From Dyella choica (lineage in GTDB: Bacteria; Pseudomonadota; Gammaproteobacteria; Xanthomonadales; Rhodanobacteraceae): 64,000 bases of DNA. Made by a program: the position numbers and the translations under genes. Below, piece by piece: positions 41,068 through 49,744 of this stretch. Every line of letters begins with the position of its first letter. The first letter of the stretch is position 1. The stretch is from the NCBI RefSeq assembly GCF_003977665.1, contig NZ_RYYV01000004.1:248001-312000 (forward strand), given 5' to 3'. A model generated the notes under the pieces. The model was not told where the DNA came from. It ran no database searches and worked only from the letters and a program-made list of their open reading frames with translations.

Positions 41068-43503
41068 TCAGCTATCGGCGAAACGTGCAAAGGAACGCGA
41101 CAGATGCGCGGCGGTCGCGTCCATCAGCTTGAGGGCGATGTGATCCACACGGCGGTTGCTCCAGGATTCCAGCTCTGTCCCCTTCACCCATTGGTTGAAG
41201 GAGCCCAGCGCCGGACCGGTCTGGATCTGGTAGTTCACGCGATCCTCGCCCTTGCCCTCGATGGCGATGCGCGTGCTGTAGGCGAAGTACCAGCGGAACA
41301 CCAGCGCCATCTTGTGCTTGGTGTTGGCCTGGGCCTTGGCGATCTCGTGCTCCAGCTTGACGGACTGCAAGTAGCTCATTGTTTCGTGCCAGATCTGGTC
41401 AAAACTCCGCTTGAAAAAGCTGCCTTCCAACTGGTTGCGCGTGCGCAGCGGAATCTCGTCCAGGCTCGCATAGTGCTGGTAGAGCGACAGCAGCTTGTTC
41501 GCCCGCGCCGGGAAGAACACCGATTTCTTCATCACCTGCACCTGTGCGCCGAACTCGAACATGTCGCCGGCCGGCGCATACTCGGTATCGTGGATGTCGA
41601 TCTCCTGCAGCATCGACTTGCCGTCCGCGCTCATCCCCGCCTCCACCGTGCACTGATTGATCGAGCCGGTCGCGACGAAGTCCGCACCAAGCATGAACGC
41701 CGCCGCAGCGGCTTCCGGTCCGCCGATGCCGCCGGCGAGACCCATGCAAATCGGTTCGGCATAGGCGTGGGTACGCTGCATTTCATCTCGCATGCGCAAC
41801 AACGGCGGCATCATGACGGCCGCAATGCCGCCGTCCGTATGTCCGCCGGAGTCGGCTTCGACACAAATGTCATGGCTCATCGGAATGCGCCTGGACCACT
41901 CCGCTTGCTGAGCCGTTACCAGACCTTGCTCAAGCAGGCGTTCCAGGATGTGCGTTGGCGGCGGGCTCATGAATGCCCTGGCCACTTCCGGCCGCGACAC
42001 CTTGGCAATGATGCGATGCGAGCAGATGACGTCACCCTTGGCGCTTTGACGCAAGCCTTGCAAACGGAAGCGGACCAGTGCGGGTGTCATCTGCATGAAC
42101 GCTGCCGCTTCGACATTGCTGATGCCGGATTTGAGATACAGCTCCACCACCGCCATTTCCTGCGCGGGATAGTCGTAATTCGCCAGCAGGTTCATGCCGT
42201 AGGGCTGACCGGTGTTGAGTTCCGCCTGAATGCGGACAATCGCCGCCTCGATTCTCCGCAGCGAGAGCCCGCCCGCGCCGAAGAAGCTGAGCAACCCGGC
42301 CCGGCCCATCCTGATCACCAGATCGGCCGAGGCGATGCCGCGGTACATCGCACCCGTCATATAGGCATAATGCAAGCCATAGCGATGACGAAAGATGCGG
42401 CTGCCGAGCGAACCGGCGTCCAGACGGAACGGTTTGGCCGCTTTCTGCCTCCCGCGCCCCTCCCGAACGGTGCTTGTCAGCGCGGATTCGGTTTCCACGG
42501 ATACATCGGTACAAGAACGCGCGTGTTGGTTTTCGCGCACCGATGTCGTCGATGCGGATGCGTGTTGAGGGACAGTTAGCCGTTCCAGGCGTTGCATGTC
42601 GCTGCCAAAGGGCGACATGACGGTATGCACCTGGGAGACCGAGCCGGTCGGAAGCGCATGCTTCAGGAAGGTCGCCAACGTGCCGTCCGGACTCAAGTCG
42701 ATATAGCGATGGCTTCCCTGCGATTCGAGCGAGCTGATCGCCTGCTGGAATAGAATGGGTTCGCGCACGGCGGTCCAGAAGTAATCCGCGGACAACCGGC
42801 GCAAGAGCTTGCCGGTGGCGCAACACATCATCGGCAACTCGCCCTGGCGGCGTTCAATGTCTTGCAGAACGGTGCGATAAGTTTGCCCGGCAGCATCGAT
42901 CCAGCGCGAGTGAAAGGCGAAAGCCACCGGAAGTTGCTGGAACGCCATGCCGCGCTGGCGCAGATGGGCCATCACGGCTGCGGCGTGCTGTTCCGGCAGT
43001 GACAACACCGAATGCGTCGCAAAGTTGTCGGCCGCCAGTTCGCAAAGAGCGAGCAATTCCGGGGTGAGATAACGCTGTCGCTCACCCACCACGGCAATCA
43101 TGCTGCCGCGTGTGCAATGCGCCTCCAGCGCGATGGCCTGCTCGACCACCGCCAGCAAGGCCAGATCCGGATCCATGTACCCTGCCACAGCAGCGGCGGC
43201 CGTGGCGCCGAGGCTTGCGCCAAGCACCATGTCAACTCGCACGCCACGATGCAGCAACGAAGCCGCCAAGGCGTACTCCACCATGAAGATCGCCGGATGA
43301 CTGTGCAAAAGGCGATTGAACGGCTCATTACGGCTTTTTCCTTCCGCAAACAGCACATCCAATACGGATTCGCCGCAACGAGCGCGAACTACCTGATCCG
43401 AGTCACGCAAGGTGGCGCGGAAGTGCGTGTCTCGCTCATACAGCTCCCGCGCCATTTGAAAATGGTGGGAGCCTTGCCCGGAGAAAAGCAATACGGTTTT
43501 CAC
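41068..43503 (-). CDS. Trans-acting acyltransferase-enoylreductase didomain protein (PksE/PfaD type)
   Basis: Tandem protein of polyketide/PUFA-type pathways, 811 residues from GTG 43503 (KTVLLFSGQGSHHFQMARELY); a GTG at 43563 would add 20 residues, and neither has a good ribosome site. Residues about 1-310 are a malonyl-CoA acyltransferase with VLGASLGAT around residue 91 (nucleophile Ser, with Ala where GHSxG has His) and the catalytic His in FAFHSRWID near 200. Residues about 380-811 are an FMN-dependent PfaD-like enoylreductase (GLHYAYMTGAMYRGIAS, EADSGGHTDG, GLAGGIGGPEAAAAAFMLGADF, SINQCTVEAG). Such AT-ER proteins act in trans on AT-less PKS modules, none of which are present here. It is followed directly by the adenylation/MATE pseudogene. 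Confidence 0.9.
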   Translation of the reverse strand: MKTVLLFSGQGSHHFQMARELYERDTHFRATLRDSDQVVRARCGESVLDVLFAEGKSRNEPFNRLLHSHPAIFMVEYALAASLLHRGVRVDMVLGASLGATAAAAVAGYMDPDLALLAVVEQAIALEAHCTRGSMIAVVGERQRYLTPELLALCELAADNFATHSVLSLPEQHAAAVMAHLRQRGMAFQQLPVAFAFHSRWIDAAGQTYRTVLQDIERRQGELPMMCCATGKLLRRLSADYFWTAVREPILFQQAISSLESQGSHRYIDLSPDGTLATFLKHALPTGSVSQVHTVMSPFGSDMQRLERLTVPQHASASTTSVRENQHARSCTDVSVETESALTSTVREGRGRQKAAKPFRLDAGSLGSRIFRHRYGLHYAYMTGAMYRGIASADLVIRMGRAGLLSFFGAGGLSLRRIEAAIVRIQAELNTGQPYGMNLLANYDYPAQEMAVVELYLKSGISNVEAAAFMQMTPALVRFRLQGLRQSAKGDVICSHRIIAKVSRPEVARAFMSPPPTHILERLLEQGLVTAQQAEWSRRIPMSHDICVEADSGGHTDGGIAAVMMPPLLRMRDEMQRTHAYAEPICMGLAGGIGGPEAAAAAFMLGADFVATGSINQCTVEAGMSADGKSMLQEIDIHDTEYAPAGDMFEFGAQVQVMKKSVFFPARANKLLSLYQHYASLDEIPLRTRNQLEGSFFKRSFDQIWHETMSYLQSVKLEHEIAKAQANTKHKMALVFRWYFAYSTRIAIEGKGEDRVNYQIQTGPALGSFNQWVKGTELESWSNRRVDHIALKLMDATAAHLSRSFARFADS

Positions 43504-43735
43504 ATGTCGCGCACGCGCAAAGCCAATACACCGCCTTGTAACCACGCCATCCTGGCAAGGCACCCAATAGGTCTGGACATTGGAAATATTTTCCGCCCCC
43601 GCATGTTTCGCACGGGCCGGCTCATGGCATCCCTATCAGCAGGACGCCCCTCCCAATCATTGAGCCGATGCAGAATGCTCTCGCTTTGTGTCATTTCGTC
43701 GCGCACGACATCGTCTTGTCGTGCACGGCCTACGA

Positions 43736-43942
43736 TCAGTTGAGCATGGATGCACGAAGCGAACGCGGACGCATGTCGGTCCATACGTCGCCAATATAGT
43801 CAAGGCAAGCTTCTTTCGTCCCCTGCTTGCCTACCAAGATCCAACCATTTGGCACGATCTTGCCGACCGGCCAGATCGAATATTGATCTTCCTGATTGAC
43901 CACCACTTCGTATAGCTGAGACTGGAACGATATGGCAGACAT
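43736..43942 (-). CDS. MbtH-like protein
   Basis: Small 68-residue chaperone/activator that binds NRPS adenylation domains. The whole signature is present: [19 protein letters not shown] followed by [17 protein letters not shown], including the three conserved tryptophans. GGGAGAAAATGC precedes the ATG at 43942. Because MbtH proteins have no known role without an adenylation domain, its presence with only a scrap of one nearby shows that the locus has been stripped, or that it serves an NRPS elsewhere. It is the first gene of the putative unit running through AT-ER. Confidence 0.93.
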   Translation of the reverse strand: MSAISFQSQLYEVVVNQEDQYSIWPVGKIVPNGWILVGKQGTKEACLDYIGDVWTDMRPRSLRASMLN

Positions 43943-44277
43943 GCATTTTCTCCCTACAAAATAACCATAAAGTCGAACTTGAACTTTAATTAATAGGACA
44001 ATTGAAGCATTTAAATCTGAAAGGACCACCATGCCACTCCATGGCATTCAACTCATGGCGCCTTTTCTGGCCTGTTCCAGATGGAAAGCCAAGACACGCC
44101 CTGCCGAATCAGGGCAACCATAAATCCGTGTTTCAGTGCTTCCCCTTGCCTGCTCCAAGACGCCAGCTTCACAGACTTTGAGGTCGCTATACCAGCACAG
44201 ACTCGCGTGATGACATCGTGAAAATACCTTTAAATTTTTGTCTCACCGTTGTCGGGTCCCGAATCCGTAGCCGGCTG
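43943..44277. other. Gene-free, AT-rich stretch upstream of the MbtH gene
   Basis: About 335 bases, clearly lower in GC around 43950-44040 (CTATTAATTAAAG on the minus strand). It is the likely promoter region for the mbtH-AT-ER unit. No operator is recognised. Confidence 0.45.
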
Positions 44278-44709
44278 CTAATGCAAACGAAGCCGTTCAA
44301 GCGTACGTGGGTCATCCACGCCATCGAAATATTTTTTCAGCGCCCGCTGGAACACCGGGTCGATGGGGTCCGCTTTGCTAAATAACGTCATGCACGAACG
44401 AAACTTCAGTTCGTCCGGACTACCGAAGATTTGGCGTGCCGACTTTCCATCGATCCGGATTACCAACTCGGCGCATTCATGCAGCCTCAACCCCAAGACG
44501 GGGTGCCGCAAATAGGCCCTGGCCTCTTCGATCGAATGGATAGCAAAGAATCGGGACGTCGAGCTGAATCCAAGGCCTTCGATCTGGGGAAAAATAAACC
44601 ACATCCAATGACTGGTTTTGCGGCCCGCGCGAAGTTCAGCAACAACCCTCTCATACATGGCTACCTGCTCATCCAGGAATCTCTGCAAATGGAAAGGATC
44701 GTCAGTCAT
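44278..44709 (-). CDS. DUF1810 family protein
   Basis: The 143-residue cytoplasmic protein matches the DUF1810 family in length and sequence: FHLQRFLDEQVAMYERVVAE, the signature KTSHWMWFIFPQIEGLGFS near 33-51, EARAYLRHPVLGLRLHEC, and IFGSPDELKFRSCMTLF. The biochemical role is unknown. Its start may overlap, as ATGA, the stop of a short uncertain gene upstream. Confidence 0.9.
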   Translation of the reverse strand: MTDDPFHLQRFLDEQVAMYERVVAELRAGRKTSHWMWFIFPQIEGLGFSSTSRFFAIHSIEEARAYLRHPVLGLRLHECAELVIRIDGKSARQIFGSPDELKFRSCMTLFSKADPIDPVFQRALKKYFDGVDDPRTLERLRLH

Positions 44710-44939
44710 AAATCGCCCTTATTCGAAAGGGTATCCAGCCTATTCCTTGCCCTGCGATCCAGCCAGAGCCAAGGCTTGCCGCCCGCGGTCAAGCGCCTGA
44801 GGGGTTTCTCCGCGAGGTCAGTGCCGAAGGCAGAGCGGTGCCATAGCGGCAGACTATCGCGGCCATCCAACAAATCAAATTCACTCACCACGACGGCGGC
44901 GATAGATTCCAACCACCCATGGCGACCGATGCCGCTCAA
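44706..44939 (-). CDS. Uncertain short gene upstream of the DUF1810 gene
   Basis: The frame begins at TTG 44939 (or GTG about 50 bases later) and ends with a stop that overlaps the DUF1810 start as ATGA. The 77 residues are soluble and end LWLDRRARNRLDTLSNKGDL. No family is recognised and no ribosome site stands out. The neat overlap is the only support. Confidence 0.25.
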   Translation of the reverse strand: MSGIGRHGWLESIAAVVVSEFDLLDGRDSLPLWHRSAFGTDLAEKPLRRLTAGGKPWLWLDRRARNRLDTLSNKGDL

Positions 44940-44950
44940 GCCGAACGCGA

Positions 44951-46255
44951 ATGAATACCCTGGTCCTCGCTCACCCGTTGTCCAGCTCGGAGCGCATCGT
45001 CGCCTCCGTGCGAACGGTGCTCGGCGAACGTCGTGGTCATTGGCGGGCCTGGCTGGGGCTGGTCGGACCGGGTGTCGTGGTTTCGGTTGCCTACATGGAT
45101 CCCGGCAATTTCGTCACCAATATTCAGGCCGGCGCGCAATATAGCTACAGCTTGCTGTGGGTGGTGATCTTGGCGAGCGCGGTGGCGGTACTCTTTCAGG
45201 TGCTGTCGGCCAAGCTGGGTATTGTCACTGGACATAACCTGGCCGAATTGTCCCGCATGCATCTTCCGGCAACGCTCGTACTGCCGATGTGGCTGGCCAG
45301 CGAGGTTGCCGCCATGGCGACGGATTTGGCGGAACTGCTGGGCGGCGCCCTGGGCGTATCACTGCTGTGCCACTTGCCCCTGATGACCAGCCTGGTTCTT
45401 ACGGCGGCCGTCACCTGCGCCATACTGTTGCTTGGCAATCGCGGCTTCCGGCCATTGGAACTGACGATCGCGGCGCTGGTGGGAGCCATCGGCATGGCTT
45501 ATGCGGCGGAACTGCTGTTGTCCCCGGTGCAATGGGGCGGCGTGTTCAAGGGATTGGCCACGCATGAATTGCCCGACGCCAATGCGCTGAATCTCGCGGT
45601 GGGCATTGTCGGCGCCACGGTCATGCCGCATACGCTTTATCTGCATTCCGGCCTGACCCAGGCTCGGGTTCCGGCACGAACCGATGCGGAACGGACAAAG
45701 TTGCTCACATTCTCCAATCGCGAAGTGGGCATCACGCTGACCCTGGCGGGCCTGGTCAACGCGGCGATGATCGTCGTAGCCGCCGGCGCCTTCCATGATC
45801 ATCACGCTGACGTCTCGGAGCTCCAGGATGCCTATCGGGCTCTGGGACCCGCCGTGGGCGCGGCAGCCGCAGGCCTGTTCCTGGTCGCCCTGATCTCCTC
45901 GGGCATCTCCAGCTCCGTAGTCGGCACCATGGCCGGCCAGGTCATCGTCCAGGGCTTCGTCAAATTCCGGATGCCGCTCTGGCTTCGCCGCGGCATCACC
46001 ATGCTCCCCAGCTTTGTGGTCGTGGGATCCGGCATGAGCCCGACCAAGGCGCTGCTGTCGAGCCAAGTGATCCTGAGCCTGACGCTGCCACTGCCGATGC
46101 TGGCCCTGGTGTGGCTGACCCGCCGACGCGATGTCATGGGGGCGCATCGCAATCGTATCAGTCTACAAGTGATCGCATGCCTCGCCGTTGCGGCCGTGCT
46201 GATGCTCAACGCGACACTTCTGCTGCAAATCTTTGGTGTCAACGTCGTGCACTGA
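44951..46255 (+). CDS. mntH: NRAMP-family Mn2+/Fe2+ transporter (MntH-like)
   Basis: Proton-coupled divalent metal importer of 434 residues with about 11 helices. Helix 1 carries the metal-site motif AYMDPGNFVTN (Asp and Asn ligands) and helix 6 the VGATVMPHTLYLHSG motif with the Met/His pair; these are the defining NRAMP features. ISSGISSSVVGTMAGQVIVQGF in the C-terminal half is also typical of bacterial MntH. No MntR or Fur box or Mn riboswitch was recognised upstream. It is a single gene between divergent and convergent neighbours. Confidence 0.92.
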   Translation: MNTLVLAHPLSSSERIVASVRTVLGERRGHWRAWLGLVGPGVVVSVAYMDPGNFVTNIQAGAQYSYSLLWVVILASAVAVLFQVLSAKLGIVTGHNLAELSRMHLPATLVLPMWLASEVAAMATDLAELLGGALGVSLLCHLPLMTSLVLTAAVTCAILLLGNRGFRPLELTIAALVGAIGMAYAAELLLSPVQWGGVFKGLATHELPDANALNLAVGIVGATVMPHTLYLHSGLTQARVPARTDAERTKLLTFSNREVGITLTLAGLVNAAMIVVAAGAFHDHHADVSELQDAYRALGPAVGAAAAGLFLVALISSGISSSVVGTMAGQVIVQGFVKFRMPLWLRRGITMLPSFVVVGSGMSPTKALLSSQVILSLTLPLPMLALVWLTRRRDVMGAHRNRISLQVIACLAVAAVLMLNATLLLQIFGVNVVH

Positions 46256-46364
46256 ACGACACTAGGAATGCCCTGGTCTATCCCTCGCACCCGGCATTCT
46301 GGTCGCCTCCTCGACATTGAATTTTTAAAATGTGCGAGCCTCACGGTATCCGCGCTTCGTGGAA

Positions 46365-46434
46365 CGTAGCACCGGGATGACAATCCCAACTTTACACGCG
46401 GTGTCCCGGCGCATGGATTGCAATCCCTGCCTAC
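46365..46434. repeat. Dispersed REP-like double dyad, copy 6 (degenerate)
   Basis: It begins CGTAGCACCGGGATGACAAT and ends GATTGCAATCCCTGCCTACA. Both hairpins are worn. It lies between the convergent NRAMP and metalloprotease genes. Confidence 0.55.
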
Positions 46435-46518
46435 ACGCTCTGAGCCGCTAGCTCAGACACGGCAATCAGCAAGGCAAACGCTAGGACTAAAGCAATGGCG
46501 AACCATTCGCACCAATAA

Positions 46519-47475
46519 CTAGCTGCCGAGCAGGAGTAAAGCGGCCCCAGCAGGCTGTTGGATGATGATTTTGAACGGCGCACAATCATCGGCATTTACC
46601 GGCCCTCGAATTCCATGATCTCCATACCGAGAAGAATTGTTTGGTCGTGGGCACGTTCGAGCGCGGGTGCGCAGTTTGGCCAGTGCTTCTCGTTCCTGTG
46701 GTGAAATGCCCACGTCGCTGGGCAAGAGAGGCCTGCCAAGCCGCTCACGTAGCGCGGGAAAATAGGCTGTCGCCTGCGCTTCCATCAAGGGAATGGATGG
46801 ATTCTGATAGCTTTCCAGTACCACCACCTGACTGTTGCCAAACCACGAGTCGAGAATGCGATCAAAAGCATCGCCCACCATGGAACTAGGATGATGAAAA
46901 CCCAGGACGTGTCCCATTTCGTGCAGGGCCACGAATCGGATTAGCATTCGCAACACGTCCTCATCGGATGTGCCACGCGCCATGTTCGCACGAAACCATC
47001 CCAGATTCCGATTCAGGGACGTTTCGATGTTGCGCAGGTAGTAGGCCGTACTAGGATTGCGCGCTGCGGACCAGAAACTTCCGCTCCTCGCCATAACCGT
47101 TTCAGCAAGCCCGGGGGATGATGGTTCCACTTGATTGCCGGTAATAACCAGCAGGGCTTGCGCCTCGCTTGAGGCTGGCGTAAACACAAGGTCATTACCA
47201 AGTATTTCCTGCCACTCTGCCATCGCCGCCTCGGTCGCTGCCAGCACATCGATCGAGTAGGAGCGACCACCGATGGTAAAAGTTACGCTCCTGAGCGAAG
47301 GGTCAACATAGTAATTGAACTGGCTTGGAAAGACCAAAAACGGATTGTGCACCTCACCTCGATTGTATTGCGCAAAATAAATACGGCCGCCGTAGTCATC
47401 CACTCCAGCACTACATTCCAAGCAAGCAAACGCCAACAAAATTACCAGCATCGATTTGAAAATTTTCAACACCAT
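46519..47475 (-). CDS. Secreted metzincin-type zinc metalloprotease
   Basis: The 318-residue exported protein contains a complete metzincin zinc site, LHEMGHVLGFHH (His185, Glu186, His189, His195, with Gly192), and a downstream Met-turn candidate, IPLMEAQAT. The N-terminus is a signal peptide (IFKSMLVILLAFACLECSAG). The start at ATG 47475 has AAAGG 6 bases upstream; a TTG at 47490 is possible. It has no propeptide cysteine switch that I can see and no secretion-signal repeats. The sequence outside the zinc region is unlike common matrixins, so the substrate is unknown. Codon use is more AT-rich than its neighbours. Confidence 0.8.
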   Translation of the reverse strand: MVLKIFKSMLVILLAFACLECSAGVDDYGGRIYFAQYNRGEVHNPFLVFPSQFNYYVDPSLRSVTFTIGGRSYSIDVLAATEAAMAEWQEILGNDLVFTPASSEAQALLVITGNQVEPSSPGLAETVMARSGSFWSAARNPSTAYYLRNIETSLNRNLGWFRANMARGTSDEDVLRMLIRFVALHEMGHVLGFHHPSSMVGDAFDRILDSWFGNSQVVVLESYQNPSIPLMEAQATAYFPALRERLGRPLLPSDVGISPQEREALAKLRTRARTCPRPNNSSRYGDHGIRGPVNADDCAPFKIIIQQPAGAALLLLGS

Positions 47476-47886
47476 ATAAAGCCTTTCCAATCCCTTTCAC
47501 TTAAGTTATTCCAGCTACAAGAACCATCTTCGCGCTTAAGGCAGATCTATAACCAATGTATAGACGACACCTATCCGAGAGGCGGACGCATTGATGCTGC
47601 ATGCCACATGCCGAACGCACGCACAATAGACGAACATTTAAAAGCCAAGATGTTTCTTGGGTGTTTCTGACCGATTTGAAAGTATTTTTATCAATTACAA
47701 TGCCGTTCTTCAGGTGATTGCACGCACGTCGTTTTCCGCAATACCGACGCGAACCACGATGCTGGCATGGCGTATCCATGGTGCGTCACACCATCCGCCA
47801 AAGGAACCCAGGACGCACTACCTCATAGCATGAGCACTCTTCGAGACCCTGCTCGCCGTAATGTCTTGCGAGGGGCCAGGAATCCT
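47476..47886. other. Gene-free, AT-richer stretch
   Basis: About 410 bases carrying the metalloprotease promoter and the 3' end of merR. No gene, RNA or clear operator is supported. Confidence 0.45.
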
Positions 47887-48282
47887 CTACGCCGACCGTT
47901 CCAGGGCTGCAATCAGCGGGCAATGCACCTGGCCAGTATTGCAGTGGCACTGATCGACCAAGGCCGTCAACGCCAGTTCGACACGCTGCAATTGGGCGAT
48001 GCGCTCGCGCACTATCGTCAATTTATTTGCACCCAGCTGCTCCGCCTCATGGCAAAGACGCCCGTCCTCCAAGGCCAGCAGATCGGCTATCTCGTCGAGG
48101 TTGAAACCGAGCACCTGCGCACGCTTGATGAAGCGCAGGCGGCGCACATGGTTTTCATCGTAACGGCGAATGCCTCCCAGCGGCTTGGCCGGTTCGGGTA
48201 CTAATCCGCGCCGCTGGTAGTAGCGGATCGTCTCGATGGGGACCTCGGCGACCTTCGCCAAGCTGCCGATGGTGTAGCTCAT
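47887..48282 (-). CDS. merR: Mercury-responsive regulator MerR
   Basis: The 131-residue MerR-family activator has an N-terminal winged helix (YTIGSLAKVAEVPIETIRYYQRRGL, GGIRRYDENHVRRLRFI) followed by the dimerisation helix. All three Hg(II) ligands of MerR are present in context: Cys77 in EDGRLCHEAE, Cys112 in DQCHCNTG and Cys121 in VHCPLIAALE, corresponding to Cys82, Cys117 and Cys126 of Tn501 MerR. A fourth cysteine (114) is extra. The ATG at 48282 has GGAGT upstream. It lies downstream of a MerA-like flavoprotein gene and 17 kb from the merTP promoter, which it is well suited to control in trans. Confidence 0.85.
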   Translation of the reverse strand: MSYTIGSLAKVAEVPIETIRYYQRRGLVPEPAKPLGGIRRYDENHVRRLRFIKRAQVLGFNLDEIADLLALEDGRLCHEAEQLGANKLTIVRERIAQLQRVELALTALVDQCHCNTGQVHCPLIAALERSA

Positions 48283-48359
48283 GAGTGACTCCATAGCGCA
48301 CTACAGCCGCAAACTTACGCTGGACGAGGGCCGAACAGCAGCGCTTCAGTCCGGAGAAC

Positions 48360-49736
48360 TCATTTTACGGTGCCGAGACCCTGCAAGACCGTCGGCAGCA
48401 ATTCCGCCACGGTGGGATGGATATGCACGGCGTGAGTGACGGTTTGATAGCGCGCCTTCGCATACATCACGTCCAGCAGGCTGTGGATAGCCTCGTCGCC
48501 ATTGACCCCCAGGATGGCCGCGCCGAGCAATTGCTCGCTTCTCCCATCCACCACCACCTTCATGAAACCCTGGGTCTCGCCACGCTCGATTGCGCGCCCC
48601 ACACGCGACATGGGTCGTACGCCCACCCGCACGTCATGGCCTTGGTTCAAGGCCTCTCGCTCGGTGAGCCCGATACGCCCCAAGGGAGGATCGATGAATA
48701 ACGCGTATGCCAGGATACGATCGGAAATACGCCGTGGTTCCCCGTCCAGCAGATTCGCCGCGACGATTTCATAATCGTTGTAAGCGGTATGGGTAAAGGC
48801 GCCTCGGCCATTGCATTCGCCCAGGGCCCATATGCCTTCGACGTTGGTGCGGCACTGATCGTCGACGGTGATGTAGCCATGTTCGTTGATGGCCACCCCG
48901 GCCTTGTCCAGGCCAAGCGCATCGGTATTGGGACGACGCCCTACTGCCAGCAGGACATGTGTGCCGTGTACCTCCATGCGTGGACTGGCGCATTTGGCCG
49001 TGATGCTTATATCGCCGGCCTTGCCATGCAATTCGATGCATTCGGCAGCAAGATGCAGCCCAATACCCTCTCGCTGCAATATGTCGACTACGGCCGCCGA
49101 CACATCGGGATCTTCCTTCGGCAACAGGCGATCACTGCGCTCGACAATGCTGACTTCGGCACCGAAGCGCCGGAACATCTGCCCGAACTCCAGCCCGATA
49201 TAGCTGCCACCGACGATCACCAGGTGCCTGGGCAGCTCACGCAATTCCAAAATGCCCGTATTGGTGAGATAAGGTACGCTGTCGATGCCGGGAAAATCTG
49301 GGATCACTGCACGCCCGCCGACATTTAGGAATATTTCACCGCCTTCGATCAGCGTATCGCCCACACGCAGCGTCCGCGACGATTCGAAGGCCGCATGCCC
49401 ACGCAGCAGGGAAACATTCGGCATGCCGGCCAACCACTTCTCGACATTGCTGCGCGAATGCCCGGATATGCCCTGAGTGCGCTTCCAGATGGCCTCCATA
49501 TCCACCCCAACCTCGCCCGTGCTCACGCCGTAGCTTTCCGAGCGGCGTCCGAGCTGCGCGACATAAGCGCTGGCTACCATCGCCTTGGTGGGAATGCATC
49601 CGGTATTGACGCAGGTGCCGCCTACCAGCTTGCGCTCGATCACGGCCACCTTGCGGCCGGACTTGCCCAGGCGCTCTGCCAAGGCGGGGCCCGCCTGCCC
49701 TGCTCCAACGACCACTGCATCGAATCGCTGACTCAT
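48360..49736 (-). CDS. MerA-like FAD-dependent pyridine nucleotide-disulfide oxidoreductase
   Basis: The 458-residue flavoprotein has FAD-binding VVGAGQAGPALAERLGKSG, the redox disulfide GGTCVNTGCIPTKAM (Cys42, Cys47), NAD(P)-binding VIVGGSYIGLEFGQMF, and the dimer-interface HIHPTVAELLP. It resembles mercuric reductase in its core, but the C-terminal vicinal cysteine pair that MerA uses to accept Hg(II) is absent (the end reads LPTVLQGLGTVK), and there is no N-terminal metal-binding domain. It may be an RclA-like or broad flavin disulfide reductase. The gene precedes merR on the same strand, separated by 77 bases. Confidence 0.85.
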   Translation of the reverse strand: MSQRFDAVVVGAGQAGPALAERLGKSGRKVAVIERKLVGGTCVNTGCIPTKAMVASAYVAQLGRRSESYGVSTGEVGVDMEAIWKRTQGISGHSRSNVEKWLAGMPNVSLLRGHAAFESSRTLRVGDTLIEGGEIFLNVGGRAVIPDFPGIDSVPYLTNTGILELRELPRHLVIVGGSYIGLEFGQMFRRFGAEVSIVERSDRLLPKEDPDVSAAVVDILQREGIGLHLAAECIELHGKAGDISITAKCASPRMEVHGTHVLLAVGRRPNTDALGLDKAGVAINEHGYITVDDQCRTNVEGIWALGECNGRGAFTHTAYNDYEIVAANLLDGEPRRISDRILAYALFIDPPLGRIGLTEREALNQGHDVRVGVRPMSRVGRAIERGETQGFMKVVVDGRSEQLLGAAILGVNGDEAIHSLLDVMYAKARYQTVTHAVHIHPTVAELLPTVLQGLGTVK

Positions 49737-49744
49737 GCCGCCGC

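Noticed and set aside
40828-42579. A 583-codon plus-strand frame across the AT-ER gene and pseudogene.
   Set aside because: It runs through two unrelated minus-strand coding regions and carries no domain of its own.
48360-49736. Calling this flavoprotein mercuric reductase MerA.
   Set aside because: The core matches, but the C-terminal vicinal cysteines required by MerA are absent.
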